This document shows, piece after piece, positions 1 through 6,520 of a DNA stretch of 35,963 bases. The translations under genes and the position numbers were made by a program. This stretch comes from a virus, in IMG/VR virus record IMGVR_UViG_3300035703_000243, positions 1-35,963 of that record; one strand, given 5' to 3'. The notes below the pieces were generated by a model that was not told the origin of the DNA, ran no database searches, and saw nothing but the letters and a program-made list of their open reading frames with translations. Numbering within the stretch: position 1 is the stretch's first letter; each line of letters begins with the position of its first letter.

Positions 1-43
1 TCCGCTGGCTCTGCCTACGTTGGTTCAAATCCAACCCGGCCCA
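1..43 (+). tRNA. tRNA-Tyr, 3' part only (cut by window edge)
   Basis: Only the 3' half is present. Bases 1-5 are the end of the anticodon stem. Bases 6-18 form a class II variable arm with a short stem (TGGC/GCCT). The T-stem is GTTGG/CCAAC around the loop TTCAAAT, and CCGGCCC plus discriminator A ends the acceptor stem. The variable-arm size and the CCGGCCCA end fit cyanobacterial tRNA-Tyr; Ser or Leu usually have longer arms. The anticodon lies outside the window, so the identity is inferred. Confidence 0.75.
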
Positions 44-53
44 TCCACCACAC

Positions 54-125
<72 letters not shown>

Positions 126-154
126 TCAAAAACGAGAACCATTCTCAGGCTCTC

Positions 155-171
155 GACCCCCTCCAGGGGTC
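155..171 (+). terminator. stem-loop after tRNA-Thr
   Basis: GACCCC and GGGGTC form a 6-bp stem around CTCCA about 30 bases after the tRNA. A smaller hairpin (GAGAA/TTCTC) precedes it at 134-146. No T-tract follows, so this is a possible end or processing site for the tRNA transcript and not a canonical intrinsic terminator. The stretch 126-293 shows no convincing gene and is probably the host/prophage junction. Confidence 0.35.
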
Positions 172-293
172 TGCGCCACCCCGCAGACTGCGGCAGTCGA
201 AACGCAGACTTTTGGATCCGGTGGACGCATTCCGCTGGAGGCCCGCAAAATTAGATTGCGGCTCGAAAGCATTAAGAAATCGGCCGCCCTGGG

Positions 294-509
294 TCAGGGG
301 TTCGCCGGAACCAGCCAATCCGGGCGAGCAGGCTCAGCCCTGAGTCCGCTCGGCGAGAACATCTCCAGGCGCAACCTTGTGCCCCCTGGGTCGGTCTTGC
401 TGGGCACCACGCAGCCCACATAGGGGCTGTTCTCCGGTGTGATCTCAGCCCCGTAGTTCCACCCGCACGCAGGGCCGGCCAGTTGGGCCAGCAGCAGCAG
501 CGTGGCCAT
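294..509 (-). CDS. small exported or membrane protein, unknown
   Basis: A 71-residue reading frame begins with ATG 3 bases after the integrase stop codon, so it would be the last gene of the minus-strand operon. The first 15 residues are hydrophobic (LLLLAQLAGPACG) and look like a signal peptide or short membrane anchor. The rest is polar with two cysteines and no motif I recognise. The close spacing supports a real gene. The lack of family recognition and its position at the attachment junction leave doubt, and it could be a chance frame. Confidence 0.4.
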   Translation of the reverse strand: MATLLLLAQLAGPACGWNYGAEITPENSPYVGCVVPSKTDPGGTRLRLEMFSPSGLRAEPARPDWLVPANP

Positions 510-512
510 GGC

Positions 513-1511
513 TCAGGCCTCCAGGGCCTGCACGCAGCTCGCCAAGGCGTCTGTGTGCAGGTGGAGGTACCTCTGGACCGACGCCAGGGAGGTCCACCCT
601 CCAAAGGCCATCAGCTGGTGCAGGGGGATGCCCTTGCTGGCCAGGCGGGTGGCGCAGCTGTGCCGGGTGGTGTGGATGGTCAGGGCCCGGTCCTCGCCGA
701 GGCCCATGGCGTCCTTGGCCCGATCGAACAGGTACTCGAAGCGGTTGTAGCTGTAGGGCCAGACCCGGTGCAGCCGCACCGCAGGCATGTGACTCTTCAG
801 GGCATCAACAGCCCGGCGGGTAAGTGGCACAGACCGAGGCTTGCCGTTCTTGGTGGCCCAAAAGGTGACGCGCCCTTTGATCAGGTCCACATCTTTCCCC
901 TTGAGCCGTTCGGCCTCGCCCCAGCGGCAGGCGGTCTCCAGCAGGAACACCAGCAGATCGGCCGCGGCAGGCTCGCCCAGCTCCCGGAACACCCTGCAGA
1001 ACCCGGCGACTTCCTCGGGGCTGAACACCCGGTCTTTGGTGTTCTGCATCCGCAGCTGGCGGGGCATCCGCGGCACTTCCGCCAGGTGCCCATGGAGGTG
1101 GGCATCGCTGAGCATGGCCCGGATGGATGCGACTTTCTTGTTGATGGTGCTTGCCTTGTTGCCCTTGGCTGCCAGGGCTTGGCGCCACTCGTCCACCAGC
1201 GTGGCTGTGAGCTCTTCGCAGGGGAACGCCGCGCCGAAGTAGTTGACGGCCTCCTGGCTGTAGATCGCGGCCGTGCGCTCGTAGGCCATGCCGGACCAGC
1301 GGATCCGCAGCGACAGCGCCCGGGCCTCAATCAGGGTGAACACTGAGCGGTGGACTTGCTTGGCCTCGCGCTTCAGCAGCAGGTCAAGAAACTCGCGCTT
1401 GCGGGCCAGGGCCTCGGCGCGGGTCTTGCACTTGGCCGTCTTGCGGACGCCATTGATCGAGACGTCAGCAATCCAGCTGCCGTCCGAGGCTTTGCGAACA
1501 GAGCCTGCCAT
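513..1511 (-). CDS. int: tyrosine recombinase (phage integrase)
   Basis: A 332-residue site-specific recombinase that would integrate and excise the prophage at tRNA-Thr. An N-terminal arm-type/SAM-like DNA-binding part comes first (about residues 1-160). The catalytic domain follows: an Arg in ETACRWGEAE, the HTTRHSCATRL box (His near 280, Arg near 283), Trp near 306 in FGGWTSL, and the nucleophile Tyr near 315 in VQRYLH. All expected catalytic positions appear intact. The ATG at 1511 follows an A/C-only leader and no Shine-Dalgarno sequence. It is the penultimate gene of the minus-strand operon and lies 44 bases after the MarR-like regulator, which may co-regulate it. Confidence 0.95.
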   Translation of the reverse strand: MAGSVRKASDGSWIADVSINGVRKTAKCKTRAEALARKREFLDLLLKREAKQVHRSVFTLIEARALSLRIRWSGMAYERTAAIYSQEAVNYFGAAFPCEELTATLVDEWRQALAAKGNKASTINKKVASIRAMLSDAHLHGHLAEVPRMPRQLRMQNTKDRVFSPEEVAGFCRVFRELGEPAAADLLVFLLETACRWGEAERLKGKDVDLIKGRVTFWATKNGKPRSVPLTRRAVDALKSHMPAVRLHRVWPYSYNRFEYLFDRAKDAMGLGEDRALTIHTTRHSCATRLASKGIPLHQLMAFGGWTSLASVQRYLHLHTDALASCVQALEA

Positions 1512-1555
1512 GGGTATCAGGTTTTGGTGGTGGTGGTTGTTGGGAGAACGTGGGC

Positions 1556-1873
1556 TCAGATCAGCTCCAGCTGGCGCTTGAGCTTTTGGCCCTTGTCCGA
1601 AAGGGAGACAAGAAAACGGCGTCCCTCTTCTGGATCGCGGTCAAGGCTCAACAGGCCCAGCCCTTTGTAGCCCTTGCGGTGCATCACGCCGAGGGCGTGG
1701 ACAGTCCTGGAGACGGTGCTGTTGGACAGGTTCAGCTCCTCCTGGATGTCCTCGTACGTGCAGCGCCCCTTCTGCGCCACGTAGAGGAAGACCTCGAGGT
1801 GGTGGACAGGGAAGGACGTCGGGCTGAGAACGGAAGCAGCAGCCAGAGCGACCCCCAGCTGATGGAGATCCAT
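1556..1873 (-). CDS. MarR-like winged-helix regulator
   Basis: A 105-residue DNA-binding protein. The middle reads as a winged helix-turn-helix: HHLEVFLYVAQKGRCTYEDI, then the recognition segment ELNLSNSTVSRTVHAL, then a wing with SLDRDPEEGRRFLVSLSDKG. This layout is typical of MarR/phage-type regulators. It sits immediately upstream of the integrase in the same direction. A perfect 14-bp palindrome lies 17-30 bases before its ATG, which suggests autoregulation. It could act as the lysogeny regulator or as an integrase/excision control protein. The sequence cannot tell these roles apart. Confidence 0.8.
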   Translation of the reverse strand: MDLHQLGVALAAASVLSPTSFPVHHLEVFLYVAQKGRCTYEDIQEELNLSNSTVSRTVHALGVMHRKGYKGLGLLSLDRDPEEGRRFLVSLSDKGQKLKRQLELI

Positions 1874-1889
1874 GGGCCATAGCGCCTGT

Positions 1890-1903
1890 GACTCCTAGGA
1901 GTC
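1890..1903. promoter_or_regulatory. palindromic operator candidate GACTCCTAGGAGTC
   Basis: A perfect 14-bp palindrome just upstream of the MarR-like gene. Nearly the same sequence (GACTCCTAGGTGTC) occurs at 6061-6074 in front of the plus-strand winged-helix gene. This pairing suggests that one prophage regulator binds both control regions. Confidence 0.6.
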
Positions 1904-1923
1904 TGGCACCGGTGGAGAAAGAC

Positions 1924-1964
1924 CGCTTTGCGGTTTCCAAGTGTTTCCACGTAGAGAGAAACAC
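1924..1964. promoter_or_regulatory. inverted repeats in the regulator upstream region
   Basis: Two inverted repeats lie in the gap between the two regulator genes. ACCGC/GCGGT encloses three T near 1922-1934. GTGTTTC at 1941-1947 pairs with GAAACAC at 1958-1964 across 10 bases. A direct repeat GTTTCCA also occurs here. They are plausible operators or a weak minus-strand terminator; I see no clear -35/-10 pair. Confidence 0.4.
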
Positions 1965-2015
1965 ACTGCAGTGATTGGCCTGCAGGCATTTCCAGGGATG
2001 CGAGAAGGTAGAGCG

Positions 2016-2417
2016 TCACTGGCTTTTCTCGTCGCACGTGGATAGCTCTCCCCCTAGGTTGCTAGTACAATTGTACGACCCAAAATAGGAGCTGATGAGC
2101 TGTTGCCCCGCATCACTCAGCTGCAGCTGCAGCCCTCTTCTGTGCGGGTGCGGTCGCACGTCCAGCAGGGTGAACGGGCTTTCGACCCAGCGACCCTGCT
2201 TGTACCGGGCCCGGCCACGCAGCAGGGAGATCAGCCGGTTGACCGTGGCCGGCGGCAGTGGCTTGCCCTCGGGGTCGCGCATGGCCTGCTGCAGCGCAGG
2301 GATGTTGTCGATCCCCGAGGCAATCAACAGCAGGGCCTCGGCGGCAGGCATTGGGACTGCCCTATTCCGTTGCCTGAGGGCCGCCAGGAAGCCGGCAAGG
2401 GTGACAGGCGTCGTCAT
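2016..2417 (-). CDS. winged-helix protein, possible second regulator
   Basis: A 133-residue protein. Residues about 15-75 carry a helical segment and a helix-turn-helix-like stretch (PPATVNRLISLLRGRARY). A basic wing-like region and LQLQLSDAGQQLI follow, resembling the end of MarR-type winged helices. It therefore resembles the regulator at 1556-1873 in plan but is not an obvious copy. Its ATG overlaps the stop of the preceding 82-residue gene (ATGA), so translation is probably coupled. A role as transcription regulator is inferred. Confidence 0.6.
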   Translation of the reverse strand: MTTPVTLAGFLAALRQRNRAVPMPAAEALLLIASGIDNIPALQQAMRDPEGKPLPPATVNRLISLLRGRARYKQGRWVESPFTLLDVRPHPHRRGLQLQLSDAGQQLISSYFGSYNCTSNLGGELSTCDEKSQ

Positions 2418-2662
2418 GCCGCCTCCTGCCCAACCAAGGCGTTGGAGAGCTTGATCAGGGCCGTGCTGGCCACCGCCAAGGCGTCAGCCGTATCGGCCCA
2501 GCTGTCATCGCCCTCCGGGCAGCCCTGAACCTGAGCCTCGAGCAGCTCGGCCAGCAGGCAAGCCCTGGGCCTCAGCAGTTCAACCAGCAGACCCGCTTCC
2601 TCTGCAGAGATGGAGAGGTTGGGCATGGTTCTGCATCCGTGCAGAGCTTTAAGTCTTGTCAT
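2414..2662 (-). CDS. small unknown protein of the accessory operon
   Basis: 82 residues, no family recognised. Residues 18-75 look fully helical and leucine/alanine rich (EEAGLLVELLRPRACLLAELLEA), so a small helical dimer is possible. I take the ATG at 2662 because it directly follows the conserved CCAACAACCACCACC leader; a longer frame would translate that leader. MPNLSIS at 2626 is an alternative start. The stop overlaps the next ATG by four bases. Confidence 0.7.
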   Translation of the reverse strand: MTRLKALHGCRTMPNLSISAEEAGLLVELLRPRACLLAELLEAQVQGCPEGDDSWADTADALAVASTALIKLSNALVGQEAA

Positions 2663-2678
2663 GGTGGTGGTTGTTGGG

Positions 2679-2704
2679 AAGGGCGGCACCAGTGGCGCCG
2701 CCCG
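2679..2704. repeat. intergenic stem-loop beside leader copy 2
   Basis: GGGCGGC pairs with GCCGCCC across a 9-base loop, just 5' (minus-strand sense) of the A/C-rich leader. Similar hairpins flank other copies of the leader. There is no T-tract on either strand, so termination is unlikely. An RNA processing or insulating role is possible. Confidence 0.5.
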
Positions 2705-2710
2705 GTGGTG

Positions 2711-2890
2711 TCAGTGCTCGACTGGCATGGCCGTCTCGAGCAGATAGGCGCACAGGTTTGAAATGCTGCGCCCCTGGTCGATGGATCGATCAACCAACTG
2801 CTGATGCAGCTGGTAACTGACGGTGATGGAGATCCGTGCTGGCGACCGCTTGGCGATTGCCACCCGTTCTCTGATGGTGAGGTGGTCCAT
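2711..2890 (-). CDS. ribbon-helix-helix (CopG/Arc-like) DNA-binding protein
   Basis: A short gene of 59 residues. The segment SPARISITVSYQLHQQLVDRSIDQGRSISNLCAYLLETAM matches the ribbon-helix-helix plan: a beta strand with alternating polar residues (RISITVS), helix A (LHQQLVDRS), a turn, and helix B starting at SISNLCAYLLE. Such proteins bind operators as dimers and serve as phage or plasmid repressors or antitoxins. Unlike its neighbours it has a Shine-Dalgarno-like GAGGA before the ATG and no A/C leader. A perfect hairpin (GCAGAGC/GCTCTGC, 2907-2923) lies upstream. Confidence 0.8.
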   Translation of the reverse strand: MDHLTIRERVAIAKRSPARISITVSYQLHQQLVDRSIDQGRSISNLCAYLLETAMPVEH

Positions 2891-2906
2891 GTGGGTTCCT
2901 CTGTGT

Positions 2907-2923
2907 GAGCAGAGCTGAGCTCT
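2907..2923. promoter_or_regulatory. perfect inverted repeat upstream of the RHH gene
   Basis: GCAGAGC TGA GCTCTGC, a 7-bp stem with a 3-base loop, lies about 17 bases upstream of the ribbon-helix-helix start codon. It may be the operator of that small regulator or an RNA hairpin in its leader. Confidence 0.45.
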
Positions 2924-2965
2924 GCAGGGAGGCCAGGCGACGTGTCACGGGCCTCCGGGCAAAGG

Positions 2966-3148
2966 TCACGGGCCTGGGAACCGGGTCATGGTCCGGCGAT
3001 CAGGCAGCCGGTACGGCTGGGCTGGCTCAGTCACCGCGGTGCCAGTTGTTGCAGCTGGTGGCGCTGGCACCGGCTGATCGGCCAGGGACACCATGGCCCA
3101 GAAAAACAGGGCAGCGGCTGACAGGGTTGGAAGCAGCGTGGTGCGCAT
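2966..3148 (-). CDS. small exported or membrane protein
   Basis: 60 residues. The N-terminus MRTTLLPTLSAAALFFWAMVSLADQPV has a positively charged start, a hydrophobic core of about 17 residues and an A-D cleavage-like junction, as in a signal peptide. The proline-rich remainder shows no motif. The start codon follows copy 3 of the A/C leader, which supports it as a real member of the operon. Function unknown. Confidence 0.6.
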   Translation of the reverse strand: MRTTLLPTLSAAALFFWAMVSLADQPVPAPPAATTGTAVTEPAQPYRLPDRRTMTRFPGP

Positions 3149-3187
3149 CGGTTGAGGTGGTGGTGGTTGTTGTTGGTTGGCCAGGCG

Positions 3188-3385
3188 TCAGGCGTCAGGC
3201 GTTAAGGCCCAAGCGCTGTCGCCGTCGTCAGTGACCACAGCAAGCCAGCCGGGAAGGTTCTCGGTTGCGTGCCAGCGGTTCGCCAGCTGGCGGATGTGAT
3301 CAGCGCTGGCCTTGGGATGGGCGGCGATCAGTGCCTCCACTGCAGCGGTGCCGTGGTGCTGGGCCCAGGTCGTCAGATGGTCCAT
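3188..3385 (-). CDS. small unknown protein
   Basis: 65 residues, MDHLTTWAQHHGTAAVEALIAAHPKASADHIRQL and onward, predicted mostly helical in the first two thirds with a short beta-like end (WLAVVTDDGDSAWALTP). The ATG at 3385 is chosen because it directly follows leader copy 4. An 18-residue upstream extension would consist of translated leader. No family recognised. Confidence 0.65.
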   Translation of the reverse strand: MDHLTTWAQHHGTAAVEALIAAHPKASADHIRQLANRWHATENLPGWLAVVTDDGDSAWALTPDA

Positions 3386-3465
3386 GGTGTTGGTGGTGGT
3401 TGTTGGGCAGGCAGAGGCCTGCAGGGGCACCACCGGCAAGGCGCCAGGAGGTGCCCGGGCAGGCG

Positions 3466-3756
3466 TCAGCCGAACCGGTTAAAGGCTGAGAACGACAGCG
3501 GCAGGCCTGCCAGCTGCAGCAGGTCACAGGCCTGCGCGCAGGTGTCCTCATGCCTGGCCCAGGTCCTGTAGGCCTGCCAGGCCAGGGCTTTGGTTTCGGG
3601 CCCAACCTTGGCGGACTCATGCAGCCCCAGGAAATGCAGCTGCTGGTTTCGCGCTTTGGTGGCCGCGGCGATCAAGGCGGCGTGCACGGTGCAGGCCTGC
3701 TCAGGCGTGAGGGTGATCGTCACGGTCTGTTCTGTGGCGGTGGTGGTGGTGGCCAT
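3466..3756 (-). CDS. small unknown protein
   Basis: 96 residues. A Thr-rich start (MATTTTATEQTVTITLTPEQA) leads into an alpha-helical body with a Trp/Tyr/His-rich centre (ALAWQAYRTWARHEDTCAQACDLL). It ends FNRFG. That end and the following 70 bases resemble the end of the gene at 4893-5318, pointing to local duplication of the gene-boundary sequence. The ATG at 3756 follows leader copy 5. Function unknown. Confidence 0.65.
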   Translation of the reverse strand: MATTTTATEQTVTITLTPEQACTVHAALIAAATKARNQQLHFLGLHESAKVGPETKALAWQAYRTWARHEDTCAQACDLLQLAGLPLSFSAFNRFG

Positions 3757-3835
3757 GGGTTGTGGTGGTGGTGGTTGTTGAGCAGGTCAGAGGCCTGCAG
3801 AGGGCCCAGCTGGGCCCAGTGCAGACGTCTGCTGG

Positions 3836-4810
3836 TCAGGCGTCGTTTTCTGTGACGTCTGGGCCGCAGATCGCCGCGGTGGCCTTGCTGGCATCGCCCA
3901 GGGCCTTGAACAGGACCCGCGGGCCTGCCTTGAGCACCCGGGCCCAGCAGCCCAGATAGGCGGCGTGGTTCTCAGTGCTGCTGCTGATCTGCAGCCGGTT
4001 ACAGATCAGAAAGGCGGCCAGTTCGGCGACCAGTTCCTCTCTGGCGTAGGCCTCGCTGCCATGGCTGCCAGACAGGTCACGGCCCAGCCGGCTGCTATGG
4101 CCGGTGCTATGGGCCTGCTCGTGGGCCCAGGTCGCATACAGGCCAGCCGCCGTGGCGAACTGAGCACGGCTGGGCATGGTGATCGCGTCAGCAGCAGGGC
4201 TGTAGCAAGCCCGATCACCAGCCCAGGTGGTGGGCACCGGCCAGGCCCCTAGGACTGCCTCAGCAGCTGCCAGCCGTTCTGGTTCAGGCCTGACCACCAC
4301 AGAGCCGAGGGCCTGAGCGATGCGGGCCTCTAGGGCCTGCTGGGCCTCTGGTGTGCTGCCCACCAGATCGGCGACGTTGAACACACACACCGGCTTGAAC
4401 GAAACCCAGGCACTGATCAGCGGCTGGCCATCGGGCCCCTTAACCGGCTTGCCGGTCTCGTCTTGCTGTTCCCGCTTGTTGAGCTGAGGCCTGAGCACGT
4501 AGCAGCCGCTGCTTCCTTTGCGAGGGAACCAGCCCTCCCCCTTGGCTTGAGCACTGCCCAGCCATAACGGCAGAGAGAACCCCCGGCAGGCTGACCACAT
4601 TTCCAACACAGCCGGATTGCTGCCCCTGTAGGCGGCACCGGTCAGCAGGTTTCGGTGTTGGCCCTGCTGGCCCAGCTGCGACCAGTCTCGGCGCCATGGG
4701 TTAACGCCTTTCTCAAGCAGCTCAACAAGTGCGCTGCAGAGCTTTTCTTCAGCGGTGGGCCCGTCGTACGGCTTGCGACCTTTGCGGGCCTTTGCGGTGG
4801 TGGTGGTCAT
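3836..4810 (-). CDS. ArdC-like antirestriction protein (ssDNA-binding + zinc peptidase-like domains)
   Basis: 324 residues. The N-terminal half fits the ArdC-type ssDNA-binding domain: ALVELLEKGVNPWRRDW, GAAYRGSNPAVL, WLGSAQAKGEGWFPRKGSSG near residues 28-105. The C-terminal half is a zincin-like metallopeptidase with ATWAHEQAHSTGHSSRL near residues 226-242, an HExxH-type zinc motif, followed by YAREELVAELAAFLIC, a second Glu-bearing helix. ArdC proteins from conjugative plasmids and phages protect incoming DNA from host restriction. It is the largest accessory gene of the operon. Whether the peptidase centre is active here is unknown. The ATG at 4810 follows leader copy 6. Confidence 0.85.
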   Translation of the reverse strand: MTTTTAKARKGRKPYDGPTAEEKLCSALVELLEKGVNPWRRDWSQLGQQGQHRNLLTGAAYRGSNPAVLEMWSACRGFSLPLWLGSAQAKGEGWFPRKGSSGCYVLRPQLNKREQQDETGKPVKGPDGQPLISAWVSFKPVCVFNVADLVGSTPEAQQALEARIAQALGSVVVRPEPERLAAAEAVLGAWPVPTTWAGDRACYSPAADAITMPSRAQFATAAGLYATWAHEQAHSTGHSSRLGRDLSGSHGSEAYAREELVAELAAFLICNRLQISSSTENHAAYLGCWARVLKAGPRVLFKALGDASKATAAICGPDVTENDA

Positions 4811-4892
4811 GGTTGGCGGTGGTGGTGGTTGTTGGGCAGGTCTGAGGCCTGCAGGAGACCCACCGGCAAGCCGGAAGGGCCTCGGGCAGAGC

Positions 4893-5318
4893 TCAGCCGA
4901 ACCGATACGGCCTCCACCCCAGCAGCCGGCAAATCCGAGACCAGGACCCGTCAGAAACCCAACCAGGCCGGTGAACGCTGATCGATCCGCCGATCACCTG
5001 CTCATCGCGGTCTGGCCCGTACTCATCAGCCAGAAACCGCCAGCCCTCGCTAGGGCACAGCAGGTCATCGCTGCTGGCCTCAAAGGTCAGCCACCGCGGC
5101 AGGCTGCTGCCATCGCCCTCAGGCCTGTAACCACGGCCCAGCAGATCAGCCAGATCCTTCAGGTCCCAGCAGCTGTCGCAGTACTCATCAGCAAAGGTCC
5201 CCCAGCTGCGAGGCCAGCCACGCTCTGCAGCGTCGCCGGCCTCGCAGCTCTCAGCGGTGATCACCTCAGCCGTCAGCCGGAAATGGCCGAACGATTCAGC
5301 GGTTCGCAGGATTGTCAT
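4893..5318 (-). CDS. unknown protein, first gene of the accessory operon
   Basis: 141 residues, acidic and rich in Trp, Ser and Asp (SWGTFADEYCDSCWDLKDLADLLG, PSEGWRFLADEYGPDRDE). It ends WRPYRFG. I recognise no family. The ATG at 5318 follows leader copy 7 at 5324-5341; a longer upstream frame would translate the leader as NNHHHR. It lies at the head of the minus-strand operon beside the control region, so it should be among the first genes transcribed. A small anti-host or regulatory protein is possible but unsupported. Confidence 0.65.
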   Translation of the reverse strand: MTILRTAESFGHFRLTAEVITAESCEAGDAAERGWPRSWGTFADEYCDSCWDLKDLADLLGRGYRPEGDGSSLPRWLTFEASSDDLLCPSEGWRFLADEYGPDRDEQVIGGSISVHRPGWVSDGSWSRICRLLGWRPYRFG

Positions 5319-6011
5319 TGGTCGGTGGTGGTGGTTGTTGGACTGCTCTGCATCTGTGGTGAGCAGTTCCCACGTTCTACAGGTTCTCTCCACTGGTGGG
5401 ATGTTGCTGGTGGGGCGACGCTCTCAAGCTGTAACAAAACGTTGCAATTGCCCAAGGCCTGGCAGCGGCCACCAGCAGGCCCTGATCAGCAGCCCTCGCC
5501 ACCACCAGCAGGCCTCAGCCACCACCGCCACCAGCAGGCAGGCAGGCCCCAGGTCGCAGCGGCTTGTCTGTCCGCTGAGAAGCAAGCCACGGCAGGCCCT
5601 CAGGCCCCAGGTCTGCGGCACCTGCTGCAGCCGCACCCCGCACCAGGGCTGGCAGCCCCCGCAGGGCCCCTCTCAGTCCCCCGGGCCCACACCACTAGGC
5701 CCACCCTCCCCCAGGGCTGCTGCAGGGCCGCTGCCACCCCGTACGGGGGGCTTGCCCGCGCGCGCCGGGAGGGGGCACCCCCTAATCACGCGACCCAAAA
5801 ACGGGAGTGTGCAGCGAGTTGGCAGAGGGGTTAGGGCGGGGTTGGGGCTGGGTTTGCGAGGGGGTTGGGGCGTCGCAGTGGGCGGGTGTTGTGCTGGATC
5901 TCTGTAGTTGACCAGTAGAGAGATCAGAGGAGGTGTTGAGAGGGGGTTGCAGGGGAAGGAATGCTCTCCACCTGTGTTGCTAAGGGGTTAATCTTGGACA
6001 AGCAAGACCCA

Positions 6012-6044
6012 TTGCCCCTACTGGGTCGCATCCAGCGGGGGCAA
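6012..6044. promoter_or_regulatory. imperfect palindrome TTGCCCC...GGGGCAA
   Basis: TTGCCCC (6012-6018) pairs with GGGGCAA (6038-6044), with an inner ACTGG/CCAG extension, giving a long imperfect stem about 60 bases upstream of the plus-strand operon. It may be an operator or an RNA structure. Confidence 0.5.
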
Positions 6045-6048
6045 CGTC

Positions 6049-6073
6049 ACACCTAGGAATGACTCCTAGGTGT
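6049..6073. promoter_or_regulatory. 10-bp inverted repeat operator candidate (CCTAGG family)
   Basis: ACACCTAGGA (6049-6058) and TCCTAGGTGT (6064-6073) are perfect inverted arms with a 5-base spacer, 30 bases before the start of the winged-helix gene. The right arm is embedded in GACTCCTAGGTGTC, one base different from the palindrome in front of the MarR-like gene at 1890-1903. Confidence 0.65.
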
Positions 6074-6103
6074 CAGGTCCGTCAGCAGCGCAGGTACTGA
6101 CCC

Positions 6104-6487
6104 ATGAAGCCTAGGGAAGACGGTGACGAGAACTTCGTGATGGTCCATCAACGCGACCTGGATTCGACGATTGCCTTGCTGGGCGAGCGCCGGCTTGAGC
6201 TAAGGGACGCGGCGGTGTTCCTGGTGCTGATGAACTACGTCAACTGGCGCAGCGGCAGAGCGCACGTGACGACCAAGTACATCGCTGAGCGGTTGCAGGT
6301 GAAGCTGCCGGTGGCGGTTAGTGCCATCACCCGGCTGCGGAAAGAGAACCTGGTCCGTCGTGTTGTTGATCGGCGGACGGGGGAAACGTATTTCCTGATC
6401 AACCCATTCCTGGCATCAGTGGGTGGGCCACGACGCCGCGGGCATCTGTGGCAACAGTTCGAGGATTCGCTGGAAGAGGAGACGTGA
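6104..6487 (+). CDS. winged-helix DNA-binding protein
   Basis: 127 residues. Residues 25-100 form a winged helix-turn-helix: RRLELRDAAVFLVLMNYVNW, THVTTKYIAERLQVKLPVAVSAITRLRKENLVRRV-like recognition and linker helices, and the wing VVDRRTGETYFLINP. The plan resembles plasmid RepL/MarR-type proteins and phage regulators. It is the first gene of the plus-strand operon ending in terminase and has a CCTAGG-type operator pair upstream, so it could be the activator or repressor that opposes the minus-strand operon. A replication-initiator role cannot be excluded because the asymmetric region lies beside it. Confidence 0.75.
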   Translation: MKPREDGDENFVMVHQRDLDSTIALLGERRLELRDAAVFLVLMNYVNWRSGRAHVTTKYIAERLQVKLPVAVSAITRLRKENLVRRVVDRRTGETYFLINPFLASVGGPRRRGHLWQQFEDSLEEET

Positions 6488-6520
6488 AATGGGTAGCCTT
6501 TTGTCATCTGCTCTCCACCC

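Larger units (their letters stand above)
1526..5341 (-). repeat. seven copies of an A/C-only leader (CCAACAACCACCACC) at gene starts
   Basis: Read on the minus strand, the sequence CCAACAACCACCACC (with one or two extra ACC units) directly precedes start codons. The plus-strand positions are 1526-1544, 2663-2678, 3156-3176, 3392-3407, 3763-3782, 4818-4836 and 5324-5341. An eighth copy without such a gene is at 6798-6813. None of the seven starts has a Shine-Dalgarno sequence. At several copies a hairpin lies on the far side, for example GCAGGC/GCCTGC near 3407-3423 and ACTGCTC/GAGCAGT near 5342-5367. The unstructured A/C leader may serve as a ribosome loading site. Confidence 0.85.
5319..6103. 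other. gene-free divergent control region with strand asymmetry
   Basis: No convincing gene lies between the divergent operons. Bases about 5440-5770 are C-rich on the plus strand and contain three copies of CCACCAGCAGGC (5469, 5502, 5528). Bases about 5815-5960 switch to G-rich, with runs at 5827-5870 able to form G-quadruplexes. An inverted repeat GATCTCT/AGAGATC (5897-5903/5919-5925) and further palindromes after 6010 follow. The composition switch, repeats and divergent layout suggest a replication origin, packaging site or lysis-lysogeny switch. The sequence does not decide between them. Confidence 0.6.

Noticed and set aside
4755-5834. Long plus-strand open frame (359 codons) across the start of the minus operon and the control region
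   Set aside because: It runs antisense through the ArdC start, the leader repeat and low-complexity C-rich DNA; the product is Pro/Gln/Arg-rich without domains.
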